Positions 32,922-44,404 of a DNA stretch of 49,969 bases are shown here, one piece after another. The position numbers were made by a program, and so were the translations under genes. This DNA is from Amanita rubescens (lineage: Eukaryota; Basidiomycota; Agaricomycetes; Agaricales; Amanitaceae). The notes beneath the pieces are model-generated. The model saw nothing but the letters and a program-made list of their open reading frames with translations, made no database searches and had not been told where the DNA came from. The DNA lies in contig WION01000383.1 of assembly GCA_015039365.1 (NCBI GenBank), forward strand, positions 1 to 49,969. The letters are read 5' to 3'. Position 1 is the stretch's first letter, and every line of letters begins with the position of its first letter.

Positions 32922-33589
32922 TTACACATCAATCTGGTAGGTTTTAAGGATATGTCCCCTTGTAAGATGCCGGAGTTGTTGCAACTGGCTCGGGGACAAG
33001 GGAACTTCTGAAGCAGGATGGCAATCAACGTACTTCGTGATGATCAAATACCGTGGCTTGGTCGGGTTCCAAGCCTTGGTGTCTGCCCATGCGACCAATT
33101 GTTTGACTTGGTTAAGAGCATAAATCTTGAACATGACGTTTTTGGCCAAGGCCAAGCGAGGGATCCCCCTGATCATGACTCGCTCCCCATTAACTTGAGG
33201 CAACACTGGGTATATCCGCCCTTGCAGAGGTGTGCCTGTAGATTTTGGCTGTTGACGATAATTTTCCCACAAGTTGATAACGGCTTTTGGGTCGGTTGCC
33301 CCAAGCGGAAGGTTATTCCATGTCTTTGGGGGAGGGGCACCAAAGTGTTCATATCCGGGGTTTGGTATAGTGTTGATAATATGAGTGATTGGAGTACTTC
33401 GGGATAGTGGCTTAATAACGATCATGGAGTCATCATGCGCATGCCGTTCCTAAAAGAAACTGTTTAGTGGGACGTCGGGAGGTGCAGGTAACGTACTGAA
33501 GTAGCATCGTTTGAGGAACCAGCTGGCAGCGGTGAGGCGAATGTTGTAGATGAGAAGAGGGAAAGTATGGGGATGAAAAAAAGGCGCAT
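32922..33589 (-). CDS. P2: small secreted protein, family P
   Basis: Exon 1 33589-33497 encodes the signal peptide MRLFFIPILSLFSSTTFA. A 47-bp intron (33496-33450) joins it in phase 0 to exon 2 33449-32922, giving 206 aa. It aligns with P1 through HFGAPPPKTWNNLP (P1 QLGPPPKKLDQLP), LVAWADTK, KPRYLIITKYVDCHPAS (P1 KPRYLIVLECNGCVPAS) and a C-terminal ILK-Y. No known domain. The promoter shares 'gatgcgggttttgcggtaa' and the leader 'gaggc(g/a)ggccctc' with P1, so both are probably co-regulated. Likely a secreted, lineage-specific protein. Confidence 0.72.
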
Positions 33590-33599
33590 AATAGTTCAG

Positions 33600-35600
33600 A
33601 GGGCCCGCCTCGATTGAAAACTAGATGGTACTGATATGTCCAGGTTTTAAACCTGTGGATGCGGGTTTTGCGGTAAGGTGGGATGGATGCTTGCGAGGGG
33701 AATCAATTACGGTATTGATGATCAAACCACCCCCACGTAGGAGTAGTTGATGTCGCTTCTCGTGATATGGAAAGCATGTGGAGTGAAATAGATGTGAAAC
33801 ATGGCCATTGTCGAGCTTGCCGTTATCGTGTCCTGGTCTGTCGTAGTCCCCGGCTAATTCACGTTAATTGAGCACCACGGGTAGAAGAGAGCGATGTAAA
33901 CGATCATCAACGAGGTTCAATACGTTCAATAGTTGAGGTGGCAGCAACAGAGACAAACACGGTCTCGCTCACTCTCCAGCATGGGCGATGTTTATCGATA
34001 TACGCGCAGCTGTCAGTTCTTTCAAGTCTATCCTTGAAAACGAAGAGGGGCTAAGGAAAGATTCTATTTTGTCCAGCCCCCTTCCCCAGCCATATTTCGA
34101 CAGCATGGCCACTGGTCGTTGGAGCCTTCAATTCTTGGTAAAGACGTCTTGTATATCAAAGTTGGCAGTTAATTGAATCTTTGACAGTAAAAAAGTTTTG
34201 AACGACAAGGACTGAAAAAGTATGTCGGGTGACTGTTGAACAAGAGAACGTCGTCGCTGGAGGAAATGTCATAATATTCGTCACCTTCGTCAACGAAGTT
34301 GGGATGTTTCGCAGATCGGAGTCGGGGATGTACTCCTCCCACATATATACCGCGCCACCACTGGTACAATCTATTCAAGTTTAGGCAACAATGCTTTGCT
34401 TGCGCTTTATGCGGAATTTAAACCGCAGTAGTACGCTGAGTTCAATAATGCGTCGGTGCCGTTGGATTAAGCCGCCTCGAGCTCAAGTAACCGGGAAACG
34501 AAATGGTGCTAGCGCGGATATCGGAAGTTTCATGTGCGTCCTTAGCCGATCACCAGAATCCAAGGCTCATGAGATGCACAAGCAGCGGATTGGAGGGTCA
34601 AGGCGTCGGTCGTGCGCCTTGAGGTATCATCAGGGTTGATGTTGGTTTGACGGCCGGAAGAGACGTTCTGGGCGTCGCCCGGCGTCAGATGATGACAAGA
34701 TTACAATCCTCGCTTCCACCAGCTTCAAGCATATCGGTTGGATATGCGACGGCCTCCACTGTCCCGCCGCTTTGACGAGATTCGTTATTCGGACGAAGCG
34801 TACTTGGCTAGGGCGCCAACTACGTGAAGCGAATCAAAGTTTGCTCTACGGAGCTTTGCATTGCGGATAATACAGACTTATCAATCACGTGCTACAATGA
34901 ATACCAAGATTCAAGGGGCACCGCTGTTATTCTATACGCCTGAAGCTAATCCGCACATCATGCATCATGCGCTATAATAGTGCGTCACGCTTGCTAGTAT
35001 CTGTCTGAATGATGGGTGTTAATCGCTTTGGTCAGACCCAGGCGGCTCACTTCAGACGCTCGTGTTGACTACCATGTGAAGCGAACAATGGGGTTACGGT
35101 GGTCCTGCTTCGGAATCGTCCCTCCGGACTGGCTGGCTCAGGCTTATCTTTGGTGCTGTGATGGGCGGAAAAAGTGACGATGGTTTTTCAATCAGCGTCT
35201 ATGTTTTCGATCCGCAGTGTAAATTGAGGCTGTGCATCACGCGTCACAGCCTCGAGGCACCAGGGTTGATGAACATCATCATCAGAGAGTTATAACTGTC
35301 TCGCGTCAGATGATGCATATGCGTCGTAACGAGATATGACTGAAACAGAATTCCGTCCATCTTGGTATCTCTGTACGTACATCTCCCATAACTTGTGTCA
35401 ATCCCTCAATCCTGTCAACGCCACCATCAGCCTCAGTTCCCCGTTGAACTAAGAATCAAGTAACCTTCTATTAAAAAAATGACAGGCGATCAGTAGGACT
35501 TGAGACATATGGGAACAAGCCTCTCAGGGACAACTACAGTGCAACGGTGAGAGATCAATTTTCGCACCTTACCCGAAAAAGGCTCATTATTATATCTACA
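33600..35600. other. Two-kb gap without supported gene
   Basis: Short frames only. A direct sub-repeat 'cg(t)cagatgatg' occurs near 34683 and 35306. Nothing resembles a coding family, tRNA or transposon end. Confidence 0.5.
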
Positions 35601-35656
35601 CTATATATATCTTGACTTTGCTCCAGGCTCATTCCGTCACGCACCCACGACAATCC

Positions 35657-37812
35657 ATGGCTGGCGAGTCGTCGGATTTGATTGTCCCATCTTTGATTTT
35701 TATATTCGCTTCGACCGTGGCTTTGGCGCTATGGCCGAAGCGGCAGAAATATCCTTATCCACCGGGTCCGCCTCCGAAACCGCTCATCGGCAATGCACTT
35801 GACATTCCTTCTGAAAAACCGTGTCTCAAGTTTCTTAGCTGGTCAAAGGAATACAATAGTGCGTTACCTTGACTTTTAGGATGCTCATGATGACATTTGG
35901 CGAACTACAGGCGATATTATACATTTGAAGGCGATGCATATACATATCGTTATCCTGAACAAGATGAAAGACGTGATTGAACTTTTTGAGAAGAGATCGT
36001 CGATATATTCGGACCGTTTGGAAGTTCCCGTTTGCAAGATGATGTACGTTCGTGTCGTTCAAGCTCTTTTGCGGGTGCCTACCTTTCCTTAGATTGGGTG
36101 CGGAACACCTGACCCCCTTACTCTCCTACGGAAACGAGTGGAGGAGACACAGGAAGATGTATCAAGAAACGTTTGGCAAAAGTGTTATGCCATCCTATGC
36201 CAAAGTTCAGACAGAAAAAGTGCACCTCCTGCTCGAGCTACTCCTTCGCTCCCCGAAAAGATTCGAGCGACATTGCAAGTGGTATGTTGCCCTTCACCAT
36301 ATCCTTTCTAGATCTCAACTTTTTTTCCGGGGTAGGCTCAGCACCGCGGTTGTGATGGCTATGACTTTTGGCTACGACTTTCCTCCAGAGAACGAACGCG
36401 ACCGTTTTGTCGAACTCGCCGAAGAAACGTCGAACGGAATCGCAAGGTTGTTTTTGCCGGGGAGCACGCTTATCAATGTTTTGCCGTTCTTGAGACACAT
36501 ACCTCCATGGGTGCCCGGCGCATCGACGCAAAAGTTTGCTGCCCATCTGAGCGAATCGATGAACGCTTATAGAACTGAACCATTTGAATTCGTGGAGCGT
36601 GACTTGGTGAGCGTTCTAATAGTGTTTTCAAGAACAAGCTGGACTAAGGAAACGTGTAGGCAGCTGGATCGTCGAAACCGTCTTTGTTGGCGAGTCTGTT
36701 ACGAGATCGTACCAAGGTTGATGGAAAATACGAAGACGAGGCGCTTCTTAAGGATGTAGTCACGACAACTTACCTCGGTAAACGCCATTTTCACAGACTT
36801 GGTATTCTTGACTGATATTTAAGATCAGCTGGTGGTGAAACGGTAGGTGACGCCCATAGCCTTTATCTATTGCTAGTTTTAAACTTTGCTTGAAGATCCA
36901 GTCTGCGTTGACACTCTTTTTGTTCGCTTTGGCACTTCATCCAGCTGTACAAAAGCGAGCAAGACAGGACATTGACAGAGTTGTGGGATCCGACCGACTG
37001 CCTGGTTTGGAAGACAGACCTGCTCTGCCCTATATCGACGCTATCATCAGGGAGTGCTTGAGATGGCGTCCTATAGTACGGCAAAGTCTACCCCGTGCGA
37101 CGCAGGCCGATGACGTGTACAATGATTTCTTTATTCCCAAAGGCAAGTTTTCTGTCTTGAAGGGGACGACACTCGTGGATGACGAATTTGTGCAGGGACA
37201 CTGATGATACCAAACGTTTGGTGAGCAAAGCTCTCCTACTTAATGCCAAGAGTGTTCTATCAATGCCGTTTTTCAAGGGCGATCACGCACGATGAAGAAG
37301 CGTATCCTAATCCGGATGTATTCCAACCGGAACGATTCTTCAATGCTGACGGCACCCTGAACGACGACACTATAGGGTATGCCTTCGGCTTTGGACGCAG
37401 GTACGTAGAATTTGCGTAAGACAGGCGAAACGCTAACCCGATTTTTTCAACTGTGCAGGATTTGTCCCGGCCGGCACGCGGCTGATCCAGTGGTATGTTG
37501 TCCTGTCACTTGACGAGCATGAAGAATAATAAGCAACCCCCATCGATAGTTATGGATCACGTTGGCCTCCGTTTTAGCGACTTTTGATGTCTCTAAAGCG
37601 CGGGACGCGAATGGTGTAGAGATAGAGATTGACCCAGATGCGTTCACTGATACGGTTATCAGGTAAGTACGATTGAGATATCGTCATATCTACTCTTACG
37701 ACGCTTCTACAGTACCCCGCACCCATTCGTTTGCTCGATTGTACCTCGTTCTGATCATGCTGAGGGTCTGATTCTTGCTGCAGTTCAAGATTTACACCCC
37801 TTAGACCTTTAA
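35657..37812 (+). CDS. Cytochrome P450 monooxygenase, 12 exons
   Basis: Exons 35657-35858, 35911-36043, 36093-36281, 36336-36606, 36660-36777, 36829-36842, 36896-37142, 37196-37220, 37278-37400, 37459-37492, 37550-37662 and 37713-37812 total 1569 nt, 522 aa, with every junction in frame. The N-terminal anchor (IVPSLIFIFASTVALALW) precedes the hinge YPPGPPPKPLIGN. Landmarks: C-helix WRRHRK, I-helix AGGET (305-309), K-helix ECLR (362-365), PERF region QPERFF, and haem loop FGFGRRICPGR with Cys443 as iron ligand. All catalytic landmarks are present, so it is probably functional. It is a microsomal class II enzyme needing NADPH-P450 reductase; the substrate is unknown. No other biosynthetic genes sit beside it, so it does not form an obvious metabolite cluster. 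A TATA-like 'ctatatatatc' lies at about 35600. Confidence 0.92.
37143..37195 (+). other. GC-AG intron in the P450 gene
   Basis: The only splice pair that keeps the P450 frame (IPKG to TLMIPNVW) uses the donor AAAG/GCAAGT and acceptor GTGCAG, a 53-bp intron beginning with GC. The extended donor matches the usual GC-intron consensus. A GT donor two bases later in the same stretch would destroy the frame. Confidence 0.75.
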
Positions 37813-38560
37813 CAGACTGGATCTGTTAGCCTCTTGTAACGATTCCGCATTATGTTTTTTTCTTTTTTTGTTGTTGTTGGATATGTGTGCACTAACTACT
37901 AGGATAAACGAAATATACGTTTTTCATGATTGGCTTACAAAAAGATATCGCGTCTGTGCTGGATTCGGAATGTCATCTCCATGGCAGAGTCCATAATGAT
38001 TTGGTGACGTTCACAAATGGCGCCCAACCTCGCCCAACATGGACACAGTAATATTAGTACCACAATTACTAAACTCACTTTTTTCCATCATCGGCGGGTC
38101 CGCGCCTTGTGAAACGGCCTAGCGGTTCTCCGAGCCAGAATCCCTACGATAAGCGACGCCACCGTCCCTAATTCCCAACCATCTATCAAAGGTTTTTTAT
38201 CTTCGAAGCTCTGGAGCATATGCTGGAAATTTTCCGTTCTCCGGGAGCGATAAACCTCGATCCAAACAAGCTCATCTGTTTTTTGACATTGCGGGTGTTG
38301 AGCATATAAACTAGGCCGTCATCGTGCGCATTGGGCTCTCCCAGACAACGTGGTATCCTATGCCGATGATGTCCCATTGAATTTTTAATATGTGCAGGAA
38401 TTGATCATCATAACGATCTCAGGCTTGTGACATTTCAAAATAGGCCCAACTGAACATCGGTGATGTGGATATGGAAGAAACGTCAAGTGGATGAATAACG
38501 AATAGTAGCAGTTATATAGTAGATGTAGTGGTACCATGATTCGTTGCCAGCTTTTCATCA

Positions 38561-39107
38561 TTATGGGTTCGGATTCACGAGGGAAACGAAACCACCGGAC
38601 GATCCAGACCCTCGATACATCCACCAAGCCACCAATCGTTGAGGCTTTTGATTTGCCAGGAGAAGTAAAGGTTTGAGAGCAGGCCCTATCGTATCCCATT
38701 TGTACATTTCGTCAAGGAGCGAGATGTAAACAGCCTGGCCATCGATTATTGCGTTAGTAGTTATCCCAAACGGCGATCGCATTAGCACCGTTTGACGTGC
38801 GAGACCAAACCGGCGCAGGAAGAAATCTATTCTTCCACTATCTGAACAGTATTTCGCTGCCACTGCATCGGAGATCTCCCACTCCCGAATGACCTCCTGA
38901 GTAGGTTACCGTTTCAAAGAAATGTGACCGTTAGAAACCAGAGTCTGTACAGTACCAATATTTACTTACTTCGACATGCGGGGGAAGGGGATGACCATGA
39001 ACCCCATTTAACTGATGGGCCACTTGGCGGTGATCGTCAGGGGCCACGATGGGAAAAGCGCATACAGCGGAGAATGCGATGATGATGGCGATTATAGAAA
39101 AACGCAT
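38561..39107 (-). CDS. R: small secreted protein, S-related
   Basis: Exon 1 39107-38970 encodes signal peptide MRFSIIAIIIAFSAVCAFP and a His-rich stretch. A 73-bp intron (38969-38897) leads in phase 0 to exon 2 38896-38561; total 157 aa, the same as S2. Exon 2 has EWEISDAVAAKYC, RFGLARQTVLMRS, a LKPLLLLAN helix and LVAWWMYRG. The leader resembles those of S1/S2 (MRLSFLPI...STVCAIPVP), and the gene shares the repeated upstream element (39172-39245). LVAW also occurs in family P. Function unknown. Confidence 0.68.
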
Positions 39108-39171
39108 ATTTCTTTCCTACAGGACCAGCCCGTGCAGAATCCGCATGGAACGTGGGGGGTATTTAACGGCC

Positions 39172-39245
39172 TTGTCTTCGACTGCTCGGGCATGGCGGCG
39201 CCAGAGATAAGGCGGCTGATGGCAATGGGCATCAATGTTGCGACT
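39172..39245. promoter_or_regulatory. Repeated upstream element E4 (before R)
   Basis: Most diverged copy of the S/T upstream element: 'cgactgctcgggcatg' ... 'gggcatcaatgttgcgactc'. Compare 39968-40045, 42135-42220 and 45100-45182. Confidence 0.4.
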
Positions 39246-39278
39246 CTCCTGCATCGGATAGCATCGGATATGGTTCAA

Positions 39279-39935
39279 TTACATATCGAATATTCTCCTC
39301 GATAAACGATGAAGCCTGCTCCAATCATACCGAGTTCCGGCTCCCACATTCAATAGCTCTTCCTGAGCGAGAAGGAGGAGGAATTTATGGAACTCCTTAT
39401 TAGGGCGTAGCCCTACTCTCTCAACTTGCTCCATCCAGATATCCTCTCCTCTCACCCTTGCAGAAACCCTTTCAGACGCCGGTAACGCTATAGTCTTCTC
39501 GTCCACCTTTAGGGTAGACCCCGGGAAAAAACCTTTGAATTTACGACCGTCGCGAAACAGTTTCAGGTACTGATGTGCTTCGGGAAGAGTTGTACATCTT
39601 TTACCGTCTACTTCCTTTTGCAGTTTCTTTTGTCGAATCATATTTCAAAAGAAAATTAGGCAACCGTCAGAGCTCGTAGCGTGGATAATAACAATATTGT
39701 GTACATACTTTCAGTTCCTCCGGGTCAGTCGGAATAGAAGAAAAGTCGGGGAGTCCTGGGTGGTGCCCGGTAACATGGGCCTTACGTTTCAACAAAAAAT
39801 CAATCGTTAGCGTAAGAGCCGTGCACTTGAACAAAATCACATACTGGGGGATGATGTCCACGATCCTCAGTGGGCACGGGAATGGCGCATACGGTGGAAA
39901 TGACGATAAAGATGGGGAAGAAACGAAAGACGCAT
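39279..39935 (-). pseudogene. S1: small secreted protein, family S, with frame break
   Basis: Same exon plan as S2: leader exon 39935-39845, middle exon about 39778-39706 (AHVTGHHPGLPDFSS), and last exon starting at 39626 (KLQKEVDGKRC). The leader exon carries one extra C in a CCCC run near residue 8, which turns the otherwise normal leader (compare S2) into a frame ending at TGA. Everything downstream is open: PGSTLKVDEK, GEDIWMEQVERVGLRP and a Leu-rich helix FHKFLLLLAQEELL. The C-terminal 20 residues differ from S2. Either recently inactivated or a sequencing error in the homopolymer. It faces T1 across element E1. Confidence 0.6.
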
Positions 39936-39967
39936 AGTAATTGTTCTTGCAGGACCAGCCTTTAACT

Positions 39968-40045
39968 GCGCCGTTGACTGCTACGGGTGCGATGAAGATC
40001 AAGGGTAGCAGTCATGGCTACAAGCATCAATTTGAATGCATCAAC
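39968..40045. promoter_or_regulatory. Repeated element E1 between S1 and T1
   Basis: 'gttgactgctacgggtgcga' ... 'tacaagcatcaatttg'. It lies just upstream of S1 (leftward) and 570 bp upstream of T1 (rightward), the position expected for a shared divergent promoter. About 40050-40616 otherwise holds only short frames. Confidence 0.55.
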
Positions 40046-40616
40046 TATTGTAATCCATCTTTTGCTTGGGTGCGATGAGAGAGTATGAGTAACGCGTCCG
40101 AGTCACGCTGTTTCGGCGACGTACCCCTCATCCTCATCCAATTCAACTGCTGAATGCCGTTCCCGTACAAATTCGTACATGCGTCCCAGCAAACCCTTCA
40201 TTTCCAGCCGTATCCACTTGCGGATGAGCCAAAGCCGTCCATTGAGGCGGTATTGAAACAACGTTCGTCAGTAATATATCTATGGCGAGTGAACGTCGAA
40301 ATCTTGAGACGCGCCACGAACTTAGTAACATTAGAGGCTTGGACTGCATGGCCCCTGGTCTTGAAAAGGCCTCGAATATGCCACGCAGAGCGGTGGCCCA
40401 CTACAAGTGCCATTCAGTGGTGACCGGGGACATTTGTGCAAACAACTCAAACATTCGGCAAACGCGGCCCACTTGAACGGCAAACGAGCATACCACTCCC
40501 TCAGTCCCTGTTGCCGTAGTTTCATGATCTAACAGGACTGCTTCAGTGTTCTCAGCAACGGTTTCAAGTCACGTATTAAAGCCTTGCGCTTGGCTCCTTC
40601 TTGGCTCCTTCCTTCC

Positions 40617-41743
40617 ATGTTGTTCTTGCATAAGCTGCTTTTTATCTTGCTCGGCACATCTGTGGTCGCCTTTATTCATCATAACCCACTGCAAGAACTC
40701 GAATTCGATCATACTAACCAGGAACCTGAACCTGAGCCATTGAGACACCCTGAACTTATTACCCAACTAGTTTGCGTTGGTTTTATCGGTGGCCGACGGA
40801 GGTTAGGAATATTGCAAACCAAGTTTCTGTATGCCTCACACACGCCACAGCCTGACAAGGACGATTTTTTTCCCAACGACATTTTCCTGATCCGTCACGA
40901 CGGAACCATAACATTCTACCAATTGGCCTTGAGACCTGGGCAAGGACTACGCATGCCACTTCCACGGGTTCCAACTCAACTTACTGCTCATAATTATGAG
41001 CGTATCCTAGGCACCTGGTCTCCAATGCCAAGTGTCAGTGGATTCCCTCAACTCTACAACCTCTGAAGTTTCTTACTGGACTTCACAGCTTGACGTCCCA
41101 ATTCGCGATCGTTTCAATCTACTAAAGTTTGATAGGCAACACGGGGAAATTATCAGTCAATATTATGTATATCATCAACCGCAGATGCTCACGTCGATTA
41201 GTGGGACCAGTGGTGGACAAGCTCCCGGGCGTCCTCCGCCTTTTGCTAAGGGTACTTGGAACCGGCTACCATCAACGGTCAGCAGAGCGTTCAAGCTAAT
41301 TATTGACTATGTATTGAATGTGCCACAGGACACGTACGAAGATTATCGTGACGACGTCATTGTGCTCCATGACGGAAGAGACCCGAAACTTTACACTCTT
41401 ACCAATAAGCCAGGGGAAATGCGTCCTCAAGTTATCCCTAAATCTGGGCAGAAGTCTCGTGTTACAGTTGTCACACCGCAAACGCGTCCTCGATTTGAAG
41501 TTATACCTAAACCTGTATCAACGAGGCGTCTAGTGGACCTTTGGCGTCGAATGCCGGCGGTCAGTAATCTACTACTTCAATTTTACACCTTTTGAGACGC
41601 TCTAACGAATTCTACAGGCTTCCGTCGACATTCAACGGCGTCGAGATCGGTTGAAGATCGAAGAGGGAGTTGGAGGTATTCATTATCGGATTTATGAGGT
41701 TAATCCAGTAGCCCAACCGCCTGCTGTTGCAGCAGTCGCTTAA
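40617..41743 (+). CDS. T1: modular secreted protein, family T
   Basis: Exons 40617-41033, 41089-41277, 41329-41559 and 41618-41743 (139, 63, 77 and 42 codons) give 320 aa. All introns are phase 0, and all three donors are GTCAGY. The signal peptide is MLFLHKLLFILLGTSVVAF. Each exon encodes one related module: a strand pair of the pattern D-x-(I/L)-x-(I/L)-x-D/G-x-x-Y (NDIFLIRHDG; RDRFNLLKFD; RDDVIVLHDG; RDRLKIEEG), a linker, and a closing W-x-x-(M/L)-P just before the next intron (WSPMPS, WNRLPS, WRRMPA). Beta-rich repeat protein, extracellular, family unknown. An ATG at 40584 in frame would spoil the leader, so 40617 is chosen. Confidence 0.75.
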
Positions 41744-42134
41744 ACGTGGGGAGGCACTGGTTAAGGATCAGATACGTTGTTTTGATAGAAAATACAGCTG
41801 AGGATTTCGCATTCTACGTTTGCCCCGCTGGAACGACGTACGTCTCGCCCAGAATCACCATGAAATCTGCCTCCGTAGTGCGATCTGCCTGCATCCAATC
41901 TCCACCGCGTTTCACCGGAGCTCCATCTCTGTCAAACTTTGGCTGACAGCCATACCCTTCTTTTCAGCTTGTTAGACAATCCTTTGGGGGTGTAGTATAA
42001 ATTCTTCACGATACCAAATAAGTATCTTTGAGATGCTTTAGTGGGTTTGTGATTATTCCCGCGGGTTACCCATGGCGAGCACTAGGACTTGGTGACATTG
42101 ATCAGCGTCGCGATATGTTGAAGCACTATCGTCG

Positions 42135-42220
42135 TTGACTGCTACGGGTATGACGGTGATCGAGGCCGGTTGTGGATGGTAACAGATGGTAACAAGCATC
42201 AATTTGCGATGCGTCACTAT
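42135..42220. promoter_or_regulatory. Repeated element E2 upstream of T2
   Basis: 'gttgactgctacgggtatga' ... 'ggtaacaagcatcaatttgc', in the same orientation relative to T2 as E1 to T1. No S gene remains on its left side (41744-42134 shows no relic). Confidence 0.55.
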
Positions 42221-42368
42221 GCCACGCCTTTTTTCATCAAAGATCGAACGTATAAATCTGCGTTCGATCCCTCACACTCCAGAGCTGGTCTCCGTTCCTT
42301 TCTCTACATATCTTGTAAGTAATTCCAACCGGATGAGTCAGCACTAATGCCTTCTCTCAAGGACATAT

Positions 42369-43435
42369 ATGATCATGCTGTTCTTTTACGCATTACTTTT
42401 CGTCCTATTCGGCACTTCTGTGATAGCGGCTCCTGTTCAAGGTGGCAGTCGTGCTTCCGTCCCCGTGCCCACTGATGGCACATACTGGTTCCCCAAGACA
42501 CCTCCTGTAAGTGGAATACTTACATCGAGTTTGCAGTGTCTCACTCATGTCACAGTCTCGATTACCACCATTTATGTGGAATAGGGTCTTGCTCATCGAG
42601 GATAAGCAATATAGCCTTCTGGCTCTGAATGAGGAGTTCCAGATAATTAAAAGTAGTAAGCAACCCGTCACGACGGACAAGTGGCCTTCTTTGGCCGGCG
42701 TCTGGGCTCCAATTCCAACTGTAGGTAATCTACTGCTTTCACTAATCCTAAGTGCTCATACGATGTCTCTCGGAATTGTACAGAGTAAAACTGCCCAAGT
42801 TCATCCCCTCGGGGAGCTCATCATCTCCGCAGAGTCCACCAGCCATGGTATCGATTTGAAATTCTTCCCCACACCACCAGCAGACAATAAGGATCAACTT
42901 GACAACTTGATGCCTTCTAACGCTTATGCACCGAAATCACGGTTAGGAGCTCAGAGCAATATAGTCGATGGCTACTGGGTCCTCGGCGATGCGCCAAAGG
43001 TAAGAGTACTTGAGTAATGTTTTAACGAAGTTTATAAGCTCACACATGTCCCGGCGCAGGATGCGTTCGAAGCAGACAATTGGCGTGATATCTTGGAGAT
43101 CAAAGATGGCAAATACTACACTTTCCGTGTGGATCCCCAGTTTGGGATCATTGGTTCTAAACGTGAAGTCAAGGCACTTTCACGCGGCAATTATTATGCA
43201 GTTCCATATGTGAGTGGTCCAGTGCAACTTCAAGTGTCTCACGTACCGTTGATTTTCACAGGCTAGAACGAATGGCACCAAGCATCGTTTTTTGGCGCTC
43301 AAAGTCAGACGCAGGCGAACCCTTGCGGTTCTCGAGTACCAAGTTGAAGAGAAAACATTAAACCCGGGGCGTAATGTAGCCGTTGATATGGCACATCTTC
43401 ACGTATTGAACCCGCATCTTGGTATTTGGATTTAG
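42369..43435 (+). CDS. T2: modular secreted protein, family T
   Basis: Exons 42369-42506, 42556-42720, 42784-42999, 43060-43209 and 43262-43435 (46, 55, 72, 50 and 58 codons) give 280 aa, every intron phase 0. The leader MLFFYALLFVLFGTSVIAAP resembles that of T1; starts at 42369 and 42375 are both possible. Modules follow the T1 pattern: WNRVLLIEDKQYSLLAL with closing VWAPIP; a divergent third module ending YWVLGDAPK; WRDILEIKDGKYYTFRV; and a last HRFLALKVRRRR. Family unknown. Frame intact. Confidence 0.75.
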
Positions 43436-43539
43436 GCGATGCGGGGCCATTCTTACACATAGTACATGCCGATTGTATCAGCAAACCCTTTGTATAGAAT
43501 ATACATCCTTGGCAACAAAGACCCTCACTCTGGGTGAAA

Positions 43540-44404
43540 CGTGAATGAGTTGTTGATGTTGCGGTTAGCGAGCGGTATATGTATATCGTCAATGCTTCCC
43601 GGATCCCACGCTCACCTTGTAGACTCGTCCACCTCAATAGGAACCCTCCAAAGGCGTGCACACACGATCTTACTCCTCCTCGCCGAAACGTGCATCCCTC
43701 GACAACGCACCTGCCCATAACTCCAATCGCTCGCCAATTTCTAATCCCATCCACGAAGAACTTAAGTATACAACTACCGCATTCTGCCGACGAGTAACCC
43801 CTTCCTCCGACAATCGGAGTCGAAACTGGACTACTTACGGACGAATTCGGCGAGCACGATCGGTGAATATCATTTAGCTGATTCAGCTAACACAACATTG
43901 AAGGGCCTAGCTTGCGATGTTTAGAAGACGTGTTTGGAATGCATCTAGGATCCGGGGTCATGGATATGGAACTTGGGGATGAAGCTAGCGCGGATGGATT
44001 ACTAAAAGTGGACTGGGAAAAGAGAAGATTACGGTGGTCAAGGAGCTTGAGTATGTTATGGACGAGAGCCGGTGTCAAGGTTTGGTAGATTGCCTTTCGA
44101 TGACGTGCCAGAGTCTTATTGCTATATAGTTGCGCTGCAACCCGTGCTTTATGTACTGCATGTTCAACATATGAACGCTCTTTGCGGGATAGTCACGCGA
44201 TCTATCAATGTTTCCAATACGACAAGAACTGATGAAGGGTGATGGGAGCAGTCACTCAGGAGTAAGCTCTTGATCAAATTGTCTATAGATAAACATAGCT
44301 ATGTCGAACGAAATTGATTAAGGGCCGCTATATTATGACAGTTAGTCCGTAATCCGGAAAGAAAAAGGGATAAAACCTACGAAGTCATCATCATGTAGCT
44401 GGTG
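43540..44404. repeat. Unit A of a tandem duplication downstream of S2
   Basis: Non-coding blocks at 43540-43720 ('gttgttgatgttgcggttagcga', shortened in the later copy) and 44190-44300 ('gatagtcacgcgatctat' to 'caggagtaagctcttgat') recur at 45310-45480 and 45630-45745. Together with S2/S3 this shows that an S gene plus its 3' flank was duplicated in tandem. Confidence 0.7.

Noticed and set aside
35657..39107. P450 plus neighbours as a secondary-metabolite cluster
   Set aside because: No synthase, transferase or transporter nearby; neighbours are small secreted proteins.
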